Source of the DNA: Tritrichomonas foetus
Lineage: Eukaryota > Parabasalia > Tritrichomonadida > Tritrichomonadidae
Length of the DNA: 13,313 nucleotides
Direction: 5' to 3'
Assembly: GCA_001839685.1 (NCBI GenBank)
Contig: MLAK01000041.1
Span: 1 to 13,313, forward strand
Shown: piece after piece, positions 1-7,900 of the stretch
Position numbering within the stretch: the first letter of the stretch is position 1
How the letters are laid out: each line of letters starts with the position of its first letter
Notes under the pieces: generated by a model
What the model saw: the letters and a program-made list of their open reading frames with translations, nothing else
The model's database searches: none
Told to the model about the DNA's origin: nothing
Position numbers and translations under genes: made by a program

Positions 1-353
1 CGTAATGACTCAAACATAATATATATGGCATCATGATGATTCATTTGATGATGATGAACAGAATTCATCTTCCATTGTTTACATCATAGGTACACAGATA
101 TAAGCTATTTCATATGAGATCCTAGTTATTTCATTCTTAATTAGAACAAAAATGTTTCTTGATGAAAATCAGCAAAAACCAATTGAGAGTTTATATGGTC
201 TTTAACCCCAAAATCACCTATTCAATTCCATTCAATCAAAAATTTGGTAAATTCACCTTATGGAATGATATCATCCGAGAAATTCAGAGTATAAATGGTC
301 GAATCTCACAAACGAAAAATGTATAAATAGCCGATTAAAAATTCTGCATTTTT
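1..353. other. 5' flanking region of the LRR-PP2C gene, no gene seen
   Basis: AT-rich, without a convincing open frame on either strand. Three similar T/A-rich blocks followed by GGTC or GCC occur near 189-200, 290-301 and 321-332. The last contains TATAAATAG. No tRNA or other RNA gene is recognisable. Confidence 0.5.
322..353 (+). promoter_or_regulatory. Possible core promoter of the LRR-PP2C gene
   Basis: TATAAATAG begins at 322, about 26 bases ahead of an initiator-like GCATTTTT whose A is at 348, only six bases before the ATG. Trichomonad genes are known to have very short 5' UTRs and an initiator of the form TCA(+1)-pyrimidine-A/T. This site matches except that the first T is G. In a genome of this composition both motifs may arise by chance, so this is a weak call based on position. 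Confidence 0.22.
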
Positions 354-2456
354 ATGACAGAAGTCGCTATTTCTTCAGCGACTGATGTTATAAAAGAGCT
401 ACTTCATCTTCAAAAAGCAACAACAATATCGATTACCCGATGCGGCATGCTGAATATTCCTCGAATCGTTTTATTCTTACCACAATTGACCACGCTCGAT
501 CTTTCATCAAATCCAATCAACTCGCTTGACATTTTATGGGAATCTAATTTGCCAAGCTTGCGTGAACTGAACTTGTCAGCTTGCTGGCTTCGATCACTTC
601 CATTCGGTCCTCCAACGTTTTATTCGACGCTCGAAACTCTCAATTTAGATGGAAATTTTCTCGGCAGATTTACTCCAAACTTTTCAATGTTCAAAAACTT
701 GAAGAAATTATCGATAGTCGGAAATGATTTTTTAACGGTTCCAATTCTTCCAAACCATCTCGAAACGCTTTGTTTTAGACTCAATTCTTTCCAGGTTATT
801 CCATCTTCTTCGATTTCAATTTTTGATGCGAGTTATTGCTCATTGCCATTTTCTATCACAATTTTATCCAGGCAAATCACTTTTTTAGATTTATCACATT
901 GTGGAATTTCTGGTGATTTTATCGTTCCACCAATGCCACTTTTGGACACTTTTTCAGCTTCATATAATGACATCACCTCTCTCAAATTTGAATCTTCTAG
1001 GAGAGTAACTACCATCAGACTTTCATATAATGGAATTACTGAATTTCCAGACTTTATGTTTAGATTGCCAATGTTGAGAATTGCTGAATTATCTCATAAT
1101 GCAATTAGTTCAATACCAAATGATTTAACTGGTCTCAAACGTGTGGAATCACTTGATTTATCACATAACCAGCTCATCACAGGAAGATTGATTCTACCAC
1201 AAAGAATTCAAGCAATTCGCCTTAGTTTTAATTTTAGTGTTACTTTTGAATCATTTCCTTTTTCTTTGAAAGAACTTGATGTTTCATTTTGTCGAGTTGC
1301 AACTATTCCACCAATTCCACCATCACTACAATGGCTCTCCTGTTATTTTGTTTCTCGCCTTATCGTTTCAGACAGAATTAAAGCAATCACAAACGAAACA
1401 AATCCCGAAACAGAGAAAATTTCATCAAAACCATCAAAAAATAATCACAACATGAAAGGAAATGAAAATTCTCTAAATGAAAATTGTATAAATTATATAC
1501 AAGGTGATAGTGATGACAGTTCAACTGATTCAATTGTTTCAACAGAATCGATCAACACCATGACCAATGTCTCCATCAATCGAGACAACAGCCTTGATGG
1601 TGATTTTCACAATCATGCATTTTCTCAAGAGAGACCAATCCGTTTTGGGGAAATTTCTGTCGGTCCAGAAACATTAATGAATGATAAATTCAGCGATTAC
1701 ATTGGATGTTCAGCAACTGCCGGTCGATCCACAAAATATGAGGATAATTTCCTTTACACAAAAGTCAATAACATTAATTTTATTGGTGTATTTGATGGAC
1801 ATGTAGGCCACCAAGCAGCCTTTCTATCGGCAAAGTCATTCGTTACCCTCCTTGAGAGAATTGTTGCTCCTGTCTTTAATGACGACTCTTCCCAAGTCAT
1901 TAAAAATGCCATTAGACGCACTTTTACACTCGTTAATGAAGAGCTTCGTCATAATGCCGTAAAAGATGGAACAACAGCTGTCATTGCTGGAATAAATGAT
2001 GACAAACTAGTTGTGAGCCATTTGGGTGACTCTCTGGCACTTATGATATGTAAAGATAAGGAAGAATGGCTTACTCGGCCTCATAGGCCGACTGAAAGGA
2101 ATGAATACAATCGAATGCGTGCTGGACAAAAAGCAGTATCCTCTGATTGGCGAATTGACGGAAAATTATGCGTTTCTCGTTCACTTGGTGACTTTTGGTG
2201 TTGCGATGGAATGTATGATGAACCTGATGTTGTGATTAGGAAAGTCCCTGACAACATTATGAGTATTGTGCTTGGATGCGATGGTTTATGGGATTATGTT
2301 GATTCTGGTGTGGTTTGCAATGTGGTGAGGGCTATTAGGGATCCAGTAAGGGCATCAAAACTCCTTCAGGATTATGCTTTTGCATCAGGAAGTACTGACA
2401 ACATTTCGGTAATTGTAATGAACTTCCCGGAAACTCATCATACTAATTATGATTAA
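354..2456 (+). CDS. Leucine-rich-repeat protein with C-terminal PP2C-family phosphatase domain
   Basis: A 700-residue intronless protein, probably a metal-dependent Ser/Thr phosphatase. Residues about 20-335 hold 12 or 13 leucine-rich repeats; typical units are LTTLDLSSNPI near 45, LETLNLDGNFL near 93 and VESLDLSHNQL near 264. A low-complexity Ser/Asn/Glu linker runs about 345-430. The PP2C domain covers about 440-695. Its landmarks are GRSTKYED (E463, D464), VFDGH (D481-H483), DGTTAV (from 538), GDS (558-560), SRSLGD (608-613), GCDGLWD (D643, D647) and GSTDN (679-683). The metal-binding acidic residues therefore appear intact. Two family positions differ: the usual DH after the LT motif is PH (P576), and the Arg after GDS is Leu561. 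The LRR-PP2C order resembles PHLPP and the corresponding part of fungal adenylate cyclase, but there is no PH or cyclase domain. The LRRs probably bind targets. The first in-frame ATG is used, and no signal peptide or membrane segment is visible. Confidence 0.93.
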   Translation: MTEVAISSATDVIKELLHLQKATTISITRCGMLNIPRIVLFLPQLTTLDLSSNPINSLDILWESNLPSLRELNLSACWLRSLPFGPPTFYSTLETLNLDGNFLGRFTPNFSMFKNLKKLSIVGNDFLTVPILPNHLETLCFRLNSFQVIPSSSISIFDASYCSLPFSITILSRQITFLDLSHCGISGDFIVPPMPLLDTFSASYNDITSLKFESSRRVTTIRLSYNGITEFPDFMFRLPMLRIAELSHNAISSIPNDLTGLKRVESLDLSHNQLITGRLILPQRIQAIRLSFNFSVTFESFPFSLKELDVSFCRVATIPPIPPSLQWLSCYFVSRLIVSDRIKAITNETNPETEKISSKPSKNNHNMKGNENSLNENCINYIQGDSDDSSTDSIVSTESINTMTNVSINRDNSLDGDFHNHAFSQERPIRFGEISVGPETLMNDKFSDYIGCSATAGRSTKYEDNFLYTKVNNINFIGVFDGHVGHQAAFLSAKSFVTLLERIVAPVFNDDSSQVIKNAIRRTFTLVNEELRHNAVKDGTTAVIAGINDDKLVVSHLGDSLALMICKDKEEWLTRPHRPTERNEYNRMRAGQKAVSSDWRIDGKLCVSRSLGDFWCCDGMYDEPDVVIRKVPDNIMSIVLGCDGLWDYVDSGVVCNVVRAIRDPVRASKLLQDYAFASGSTDNISVIVMNFPETHHTNYD

Positions 2457-2822
2457 TATCATGCTATATAATTGTTCTTTTTTATATATAATATATTATT
2501 TAGATTTCATATTAGTTTTTATTTATATTAAAAATAGAATTTTTCGAATAGCATTTTTATATTTTTGATTTATTTTATTCTTTTCATCTTTATTTTCCAT
2601 TTTGCTACAAATTAATTTCCTTTAAATAAAATATCTATTTCTAGTTCTAGAACATTTTATTCACTAATAAAGTTATATCAAACCACTAATCATACCTTAT
2701 GAATGAATAAACATGTATCTCTATGAATTCCCAAGAAATCTTCGATAGAATAGGAAATATGAAAACGGCAAACAAAATATAAATAAAATTTTGAAGCATA
2801 AAAATATAAAAAAGTTTTATTT
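2457..2822. other. Convergent intergenic spacer between the phosphatase and basic-protein genes
   Basis: A very AT-rich, T-rich stretch between the stops of two convergent genes. No open frame or RNA gene is supported. It must contain both 3' ends. Confidence 0.6.
2816..2821 (-). terminator. Candidate polyadenylation signal AATAAA of the minus-strand gene
   Basis: On the minus strand AATAAA lies two bases after the TGA stop at 2825-2823, within TGAAAATAAAAC. Trichomonads are known to use a UAAA-type signal at or just beyond the stop codon, and this site also contains TAAA. Such strings are common in AT-rich DNA, so support is mainly positional. Confidence 0.35.
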
Positions 2823-4268
2823 TCACACATTTGGTAATTCGATCGAACGCAAAATGTCACTCAATTGAAGATCAGGCGGCACAAGTTGATTGTAGGGATC
2901 TTTGCTAGTTGTAACTTTTCTACCATTGACTATAAACCTCCACTTATTATCCTGCATTTTCTCCACGCGATTCTGTGACTTCAAAATAACCAGAATTGCA
3001 CGAATTCGCTGCTGTGGCGGACATGCCATAAATGCACCAGGAGAATTAATGATATTTTCACTTGCAGTTACAATTTCATCTATTGTTGCACCTTTTGGAA
3101 ATTGTTTAATTATTTCTAATACTTGCATTTCATAAGGAATAGGTTTATTATTAGAGTTTGTCAAGTAATATGACTTACAATCTTTCTTCAAAAAATTACT
3201 GGATTTACTCTCTTTGCTATCTTTTGGCTTTTCTTTATTATCTCTTTGTTTCTCTTTATATGCATCTTTAATATCTCTAATAATAAATCTGGATCTATTT
3301 TCTTTATTGTTATTGATTTGATGTCCAACATTTTTATTGTCTGATTGAGAATTTAGGGATGTTTTCTTTGGCATATTACACATTAATTCATTTGGATGTT
3401 TCGGGTTTGACTCGAAGAGGACCTGTCCATCTTTTTTGATAGCTGCATTTATGTGAACAAGTCTCCGATCAGGCGGGTTTTTGAATGGCGTTTTTTTGCC
3501 AAAATTAATCATGTTTTGATGTTCAAGCAGAAAATCCACAATTTTATCTTCATCCACAGAGTTGTCGTTCTTTAGAAGAATGTAAGTGATTGCTTTTTGG
3601 AATGCGCTTAGTTTGTTTTTCCCAATGAGCCCAGCTGCTTCTAAAGGATGAACGGTTTTCAAGATGTCTCTTTCTTCTTCAGTTAAATGGCGGTGAAGTG
3701 CTTCTTTATGTTGTGCCGAAGATAAAATTGATGTGTGTCTTTTATGTGGTGATTTTAGTGACTTCTGTTCGGCGCTTTTCCTCCTGATACGATTATTTCG
3801 CAAACCTCCTCTATGATTGTTGCTGCTTTTAATTCCATCATCTTTTCTGCGATTGCTTTTATGGCCATTTCTATTTTTAATTTGAATGCCCAATTTAGCA
3901 TCATTTTGACTATCAGATTTACCATCAATTAAGCGGTCTTTTCTTTTATCGTTTGGATTTTCATTCTGTTGGGCGTTTTTGGAATCGTTTCTGGAGCTGC
4001 TGATTCTCGAAATAGATCGAATAGTGATTGATTGTCGATTTGAAGAAGAAGAGAGGGACGATTTCCTCCTGGAGTTTTGCTGGATTGATCGCTTAAGCTG
4101 GATTCCTCTCGAATTTGCTGAAGATCGACTTGAGCGAGAAATTGATGCGCTGGAGCTTCTTTGGCGCCTATTATTGCTGTTTGGCGTTTTTTGATCAGTT
4201 GACAACTTTCGTCTCCTTGATAACGCTGACGATGGCTCTTGCGTGGGAGCCTTTCTTCTGGGTGCCAT
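2823..4268 (-). CDS. Basic Ser/Arg-rich protein with two winged-helix-like segments (probably nuclear)
   Basis: I do not recognise a named family. The 481-residue protein begins MAPRRKAPTQ. Residues 1-190 are strongly basic and low in complexity, with many RRR, SRSS, RRKS and NRRK clusters and an SPHK site, as in nuclear or chromatin proteins. Residues about 195-300 look folded: helices around FQKAITYILL (223-232) and DKIVDFLLEH (241-250), then a helix, then a short strand pair around DGQVLFESNP. A charged Lys/Ser/Asp linker covers about 300-370. Residues about 378-448 form a second compact segment (MQVLEIIKQF, IRAILVILKS, RVEKMQDNKWRFI) that also reads as helix-helix-helix-wing. Tandem winged-helix folds with a basic tail would suit DNA or nucleosome binding, but that is inference from pattern. 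The ATG is preceded by an initiator-like TCATCA. The gene converges with the LRR-PP2C gene and is intact. Confidence 0.82.
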   Translation of the reverse strand: MAPRRKAPTQEPSSALSRRRKLSTDQKTPNSNNRRQRSSSASISRSSRSSANSRGIQLKRSIQQNSRRKSSLSSSSNRQSITIRSISRISSSRNDSKNAQQNENPNDKRKDRLIDGKSDSQNDAKLGIQIKNRNGHKSNRRKDDGIKSSNNHRGGLRNNRIRRKSAEQKSLKSPHKRHTSILSSAQHKEALHRHLTEEERDILKTVHPLEAAGLIGKNKLSAFQKAITYILLKNDNSVDEDKIVDFLLEHQNMINFGKKTPFKNPPDRRLVHINAAIKKDGQVLFESNPKHPNELMCNMPKKTSLNSQSDNKNVGHQINNNKENRSRFIIRDIKDAYKEKQRDNKEKPKDSKESKSSNFLKKDCKSYYLTNSNNKPIPYEMQVLEIIKQFPKGATIDEIVTASENIINSPGAFMACPPQQRIRAILVILKSQNRVEKMQDNKWRFIVNGRKVTTSKDPYNQLVPPDLQLSDILRSIELPNV

Positions 4269-4710
4269 TGATGAGGAAGGAATTCTTCTTGACTCAGTAA
4301 TTTAACCCAAAAGTGGTGAAATTAAGGTGAAATATTTAAAATATAAATATCTCATCATAAGAAACTCAATATACATTACAAATATATCATAAACATTATA
4401 TTCTTATTTGTGTATCAGTAAAAACAATATAAAAATGATTTTCTTAAAAAGTAGTAATTTCATGATGTTTCATAATCGAGAGCATGAATGATGAGCAAAC
4501 TCGTCAATATAGATACATCGAAAAGATAAAATTGTATATAAAAAAACACTTTATTCGATAAATCACGATCATCAACATGGAAATATAATATTTCAAGAAT
4601 GAACTCATTAAAGGCTCACTTAGATCAGTGATTTTATCGATGCTGGATTTTATTTTTATGTTGGAAATGTGATTCACATTATTTTATCGAAAATTGATTT
4701 TTCTGAGACT

Positions 4711-4755
4711 CATTCAAATGAATCGTTTTTCTAAAATGCTCAATATTTTCGGATT
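4711..4755. repeat. Dispersed short repeat, copy 1
   Basis: It begins ATTCAAATGAATCGTTTT and continues with partial similarity (CTCAATATTTTCGGATT). A second copy starts at 5461 and continues as CTTAAATATTTTGATT. ATTCAAATGAAT contains the palindrome ATTCATTTGAAT-type core, so each copy is also a short inverted repeat. Confidence 0.45.
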
Positions 4756-4893
4756 CATGTATCTACACNCAAAGACGGTTGACTTCTAACTGAGATGTAT
4801 CTCAAATGGTTCTTAAAGTTTGCAAAAATTTAATATTCAATTTTCACGCTTTATGAATAACTCATTGAATTCATTGAATTAAANTAGGATAAT

Positions 4894-4936
4894 ATGTTGN
4901 GATAAGTTGAAGNGAAGCTGCAACTTATCNCAACAT
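4894..4936. repeat. 16-bp perfect inverted repeat (hairpin) with 11-base loop
   Basis: Arm 4894-4909 reads ATGTTGNGATAAGTTG. Arm 4921-4936 is its exact reverse complement. The loop is 4910-4920. Each arm carries one N, at 4900 and 4930, and these positions pair with each other. A third N lies in the loop at 4913. It could be a transposon end, a small structured transcript or a cruciform; nothing nearby decides. It is in no gene. Confidence 0.75.
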
Positions 4937-4953
4937 TATGTTTCATGAATGAG

Positions 4954-5060
4954 AAAATTAACGAAATCATAAATGAAAACATTAAAAATTAATGAATTAC
5001 AAATGTAAACACTAAAAAAACTAACATAAAAATTAACGAAATCACAAATTTATTACATAC
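4954..5060. repeat. Degenerate short tandem repeat, unit about 30-35 bases
   Basis: Three or four related units begin AAAATTAACGAAATCAYAAAT (first and last copies) or AAAATTAATGAATTACAAAT (middle) and are followed by A-rich tails with ACATT or ACACT. The array follows directly after the hairpin. Low-complexity AT sequence makes the exact unit borders uncertain. Confidence 0.45.
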
Positions 5061-5460
5061 TATTTTCAAGAATATGAGTAAGCATTACAAATCTTCTGAA
5101 AAGGAAAAATAAATTTTTTTTTTTGATTAATTAATATGATCATTTGAATGTACCCAGAAAAAAAAATTGAAAGAACTATTTTATATGCATTCAATTCTTT
5201 TCTGATAAAGCCTGTCAAATCATGATTGGGAGATCACATAGAAACAATCACTTCATTTTTTTCGGTCACTTCATATGTCAGTTGCCCCTTAAAAATTGAT
5301 TTATAAAAATGCACATATATTTCCGATGTAACTTCATCTACCAAATTCTGTTATATNTAAATAATAATANGTAAAATAATGCTTTGACTAAATTAAAAAA
5401 TCTTTGAAAAAACTACTGGGATATTTTTATTTTATNGCTTTGAAACTTTTTGAATTCATT

Positions 5461-5502
5461 ATTCAAATGAATCGTTTTAGAAACTTAAATATTTTGATTA
5501 TT
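5461..5502. repeat. Dispersed short repeat, copy 2
   Basis: Second copy of the element at 4711-4755. The first 18 bases, ATTCAAATGAATCGTTTT, are identical, followed by a diverged but alignable tail. It lies about 240 bases upstream of the glycosyltransferase-like gene. Confidence 0.4.
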
Positions 5503-5745
5503 TATGCTTAACTTCGAAAAATATTGCGCATTTATACTTTAATATCATCATTTATTAACATATTAACAAATGGAAGGTTAAATACGTTCTATTACTTGTA
5601 GAATTGCTTGAATGTTGNGTANTTAGTTTCTATTATTTTTCCTCATTTGATTCTAAAAATCAATTGAATAATAATTGCACAATTTGGATTCAAAATCAGG
5701 GAGTAACACCGAAATTTGAATTCTATCTGGTCAGGATTGAAGAAG

Positions 5746-6765
5746 ATGATATTGACTTTAATCATATACTTCATTTCGTTTTCACTGTTCCATATAGAAC
5801 TTCCCGCTATTCTCGATTTTTCGCGATTAATTTCCCTCCATCTTCACCACAGCGACATTATAGGTGTTACTGCTTACTTCCCTCTCAACAAGTCGAAACA
5901 CTCACACACGGATTATACGTATTGGATAAATCATTTTTTCACTGTTCAAAAAGGGAAGCTCATCATTTACACTCCAAAAGTTGCAATGTCCATCTTTCGC
6001 GACATTCTCAACAAGCAACCAAATAAACAATCAAGCGCATTTTTAAATAATAGTACGAACGAGCTCTTTTCTATATCAAATCAAATTCTCGGAATTCGAA
6101 ATACGAATATTATTTTCAATACGACGTTTAATAGTCCTTTTGAAATCCCAAAACTTACAAATTTATCCGATGCTTATGATTATCAACATGAAATCGACAG
6201 AGAGAAATTCAGACATAACAAGTATTTATATGCAATTTGGAATGGCAAAATTTCACTTGTCAAAGAAGCTCAAATGACTTATAAAAGTTCGTACTATTAC
6301 TGGATCGATATTGGATCACTTCGTGAGGGAAAGCTTTATCAAAATATTGAAATTCCAAGGCCAGACTTAGAATCCATTTTAAAACGGAATAATATAACCA
6401 TATTGNTNGNNATAGTCACTCCCCGCATTCAACTTAACCATCAAAATGATATAGTTGAAGGAGGCTTTTTTGCATGTTCATATGAAGGTGTTGATCTCTT
6501 TTTTGAAGAGTTTTGGAAAATNCATGATCATCGATTAGCCAAAGGNNAATTTNNTGGAAAAGANCANGANNTTTATAATCTTATGTTCTTTCATTCGAAG
6601 TTTCCAATTTCAATTTTACCACTTTTTAAGGCCCAAGGCAAGTGTAATAAATGGATTGCATTTTATTCATTTATAGATAAATCAAACAGATGCAATATTA
6701 CATTCGAAATTAAACCTAAAGAATACTATCTTCAACGAATTGGCAAGAATTTGCTCAATGACTGA
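5746..6765 (+). CDS. HtrL/YibB-family putative glycosyltransferase, membrane-anchored
   Basis: A 339-residue protein resembling the HtrL/YibB family, proteins with a glycosyltransferase-like pattern. The longer open frame begins at a TTG at 5716; I chose the ATG at 5746 because it opens directly into the hydrophobic segment MILTLIIYFISFSLF, a signal anchor or signal peptide. That implies a type II protein with the rest in the ER/Golgi lumen. Family-like landmarks are VTAYFPL (41-47), IIYTP (73-77), YAIWNGKISLV (162-172), YYWIDIGSLR (184-193), EGGFF (238-242) and GK-x-x-x-x-YN (271-278). The last block has Ns in the codons gan, can and gan, which still allow the expected GKDQ. N-glycosylation sequons occur at N101, N102, N125 and N139. 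Length fits the family. Thirteen Ns lie in the gene, so several residues are undefined, but no frameshift is seen. It stands alone, with more than 1 kb of spacer on each side. The acceptor and donor sugar cannot be told from sequence. Confidence 0.8.
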   Translation: MILTLIIYFISFSLFHIELPAILDFSRLISLHLHHSDIIGVTAYFPLNKSKHSHTDYTYWINHFFTVQKGKLIIYTPKVAMSIFRDILNKQPNKQSSAFLNNSTNELFSISNQILGIRNTNIIFNTTFNSPFEIPKLTNLSDAYDYQHEIDREKFRHNKYLYAIWNGKISLVKEAQMTYKSSYYYWIDIGSLREGKLYQNIEIPRPDLESILKRNNITILXXIVTPRIQLNHQNDIVEGGFFACSYEGVDLFFEEFWKXHDHRLAKXXFXGKXXXXYNLMFFHSKFPISILPLFKAQGKCNKWIAFYSFIDKSNRCNITFEIKPKEYYLQRIGKNLLND

Positions 6766-7345
6766 CTATTGTCAAAATTATTCAATGTATAACGAGTTGG
6801 AACTCAAATGAATCAAATTCTTTCTGAGACCAATTGTGATGTGTCTTCATCTATTCTGAATTTTGGCAATACATATTAGACACCTTTAATGAACAAAAAG
6901 AAAACTGTATGGCAAAAAACAGTGAAGTGAGAAATTTTGATGCACAGAAATCAAATCATTTGCATGACAATTTTTCTCTTCTGAAATNTCAGAATGATAA
7001 TATTGATATTATATTGATTTTCGAATGAAGTTGTAAAAGATTTAAAAAGCAGCAACTTTTTCAATTTTCTCAAATAATATTGGTATATTGAAGAACGAAT
7101 CAAATAAACATAAAATAATATAAATCAAAATATATTTTTTAGAAGTTTACAAGATAAATATGTCAGTAAAGCAAGTGAATAAATAATTTGTTTNTGTTTC
7201 TTATTTCAGCTATGTAATAAATAACGCGATGGTAATGCTTATACAGAACTTTACATCATCATCATATCTTTCCACATGAAATACCAAACAGAAAATAATA
7301 ACAAAACGACAAAACTTTTTAGTGATTAAAGAGAGAGTATAATAC
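6766..7345. other. Intergenic region downstream of the glycosyltransferase-like gene, nothing recognised
   Basis: AT-rich, with single Ns at 6988 and 7194. All six frames are broken into short pieces. No RNA gene or clear repeat was found. A CTTTCTGAGAC string at 6820 resembles TTTTCTGAGAC near 4697, suggesting shared repeat debris. Confidence 0.5.
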
Positions 7346-7500
7346 GTTGGAGGTTCCCACTTTTTTCATGCAGAAATGACCCATTTCTTAACGATTTTCA
7401 CCAATATTCACGACTTTTCAAATATTTGAAAAAATCAATGAAATCAGTGAAACCATTAAGAAATAAGCCATAAATGAATGAATTAAGTGAAACCCCCAAC
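7346..7500. mobile_element. 155-bp foldback element, MITE-like
   Basis: The whole segment is one imperfect inverted repeat. The left end reads GTTGGAGGTTCCCAC; the right end, reverse-complemented, reads GTTGGGGGTTTCAC. The arms stay alignable for about 75 bases each at roughly 70% identity and meet in the perfect 18-base palindrome TTTTCAAATATTTGAAAA at 7415-7432. The termini are richer in G/C than the surroundings. Similarity may extend outward (TAATAC left; ATTACTGT right in reverse complement) to a TA on each side, which would fit a mariner-type TA target duplication, but this is not certain. There is no coding capacity, so it would be non-autonomous. Confidence 0.6.
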
Positions 7501-7565
7501 ACAGTAATATATGCTTTATAAATATGAAAAAAAAAAATATAAATTAATTTAAAAATAACTTAGTT

Positions 7566-7666
7566 TTTATGAAATCAACAATGATAATCTTTTTGTTATT
7601 CAAATACGAAATAAAAAATGAAGATTAAATATAAAACTAACGTTATATTTATGAAATCAACAATGA
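7566..7666. repeat. 19-bp direct repeat, 82 bases apart
   Basis: TTTATGAAATCAACAATGA occurs at 7566-7584 and 7648-7666. The preceding bases are also similar (AACTTAGTTT versus AACGTTATAT), suggesting an old tandem duplication with a unit of about 82 bases in the otherwise featureless stretch 7501-7690. Confidence 0.5.
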
Positions 7667-7690
7667 AAAAATTTGAGAACAAGAATATAA

Positions 7691-7788
7691 GTTATGTGGC
7701 AATTTATTTGACCTCAGAAATTGAATCAGAAAAACTGATCACTTTAAATACTTATCAACTTTTTATTTTTAAGGTGATTTGTTAAATG
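7691..7788 (+). repeat. 98-bp direct repeat, left copy, ending in TTGTTAAATG
   Basis: About 92% identical to 11040-11138, including a run of roughly 46 identical bases. It starts GTTATGTGGCA, contains the small hairpin ATCAG-AAAAA-CTGAT, and ends GGTGATTTGTTAAATG. The ATG at 7786 opens only an 11-codon frame. It lies directly upstream of the first element gene and may be a promoter/5' UTR segment, or a boundary repeat of the gene block. Confidence 0.8.
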
Positions 7789-7900
7789 ACGATTTATATC
7801 AAAAATTTCAATCATTTATAATTTTAACAACTGTCATTCTTGATCTTGGATTATCTTTTAACTGCAACATATTATTTCACCATTTGAATATGTTAAAAGA

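Larger units (their letters stand above)
4269..5745. other. Long intergenic region with short repeats and a hairpin, no gene supported
   Basis: About 1.48 kb, AT-rich, stop codons in all frames. It holds the near-perfect hairpin at 4894-4936, a degenerate tandem array at 4954-5060 and a dispersed repeat pair at 4711 and 5461. Ten isolated Ns lie between 4769 and 5622. No tRNA, rRNA or convincing ORF was seen. Confidence 0.6.

Noticed and set aside
833..1015. 60-codon minus-strand frame inside the LRR region
   Set aside because: Antisense shadow of the leucine-rich-repeat coding sequence.
2902..4300. Three plus-strand frames (2902-3135, 3979-4194, 4115-4300)
   Set aside because: Antisense shadows of the intact basic-protein gene, with no independent coding features.
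5716..5745. Ten-codon N-terminal extension of the HtrL/YibB-like gene starting at TTG
   Set aside because: TTG initiation is not expected in a eukaryotic nuclear gene, and the ATG at 5746 leads straight into the hydrophobic anchor.
5604..6026. 140-codon plus-strand frame
   Set aside because: It overlaps the glycosyltransferase-like gene in another frame, includes Ns near its start, begins at no ATG and has no recognisable content.
354..6765. Spliceosomal introns in the three intact genes
   Set aside because: All three are continuous open frames with complete domains, so no intron is needed.
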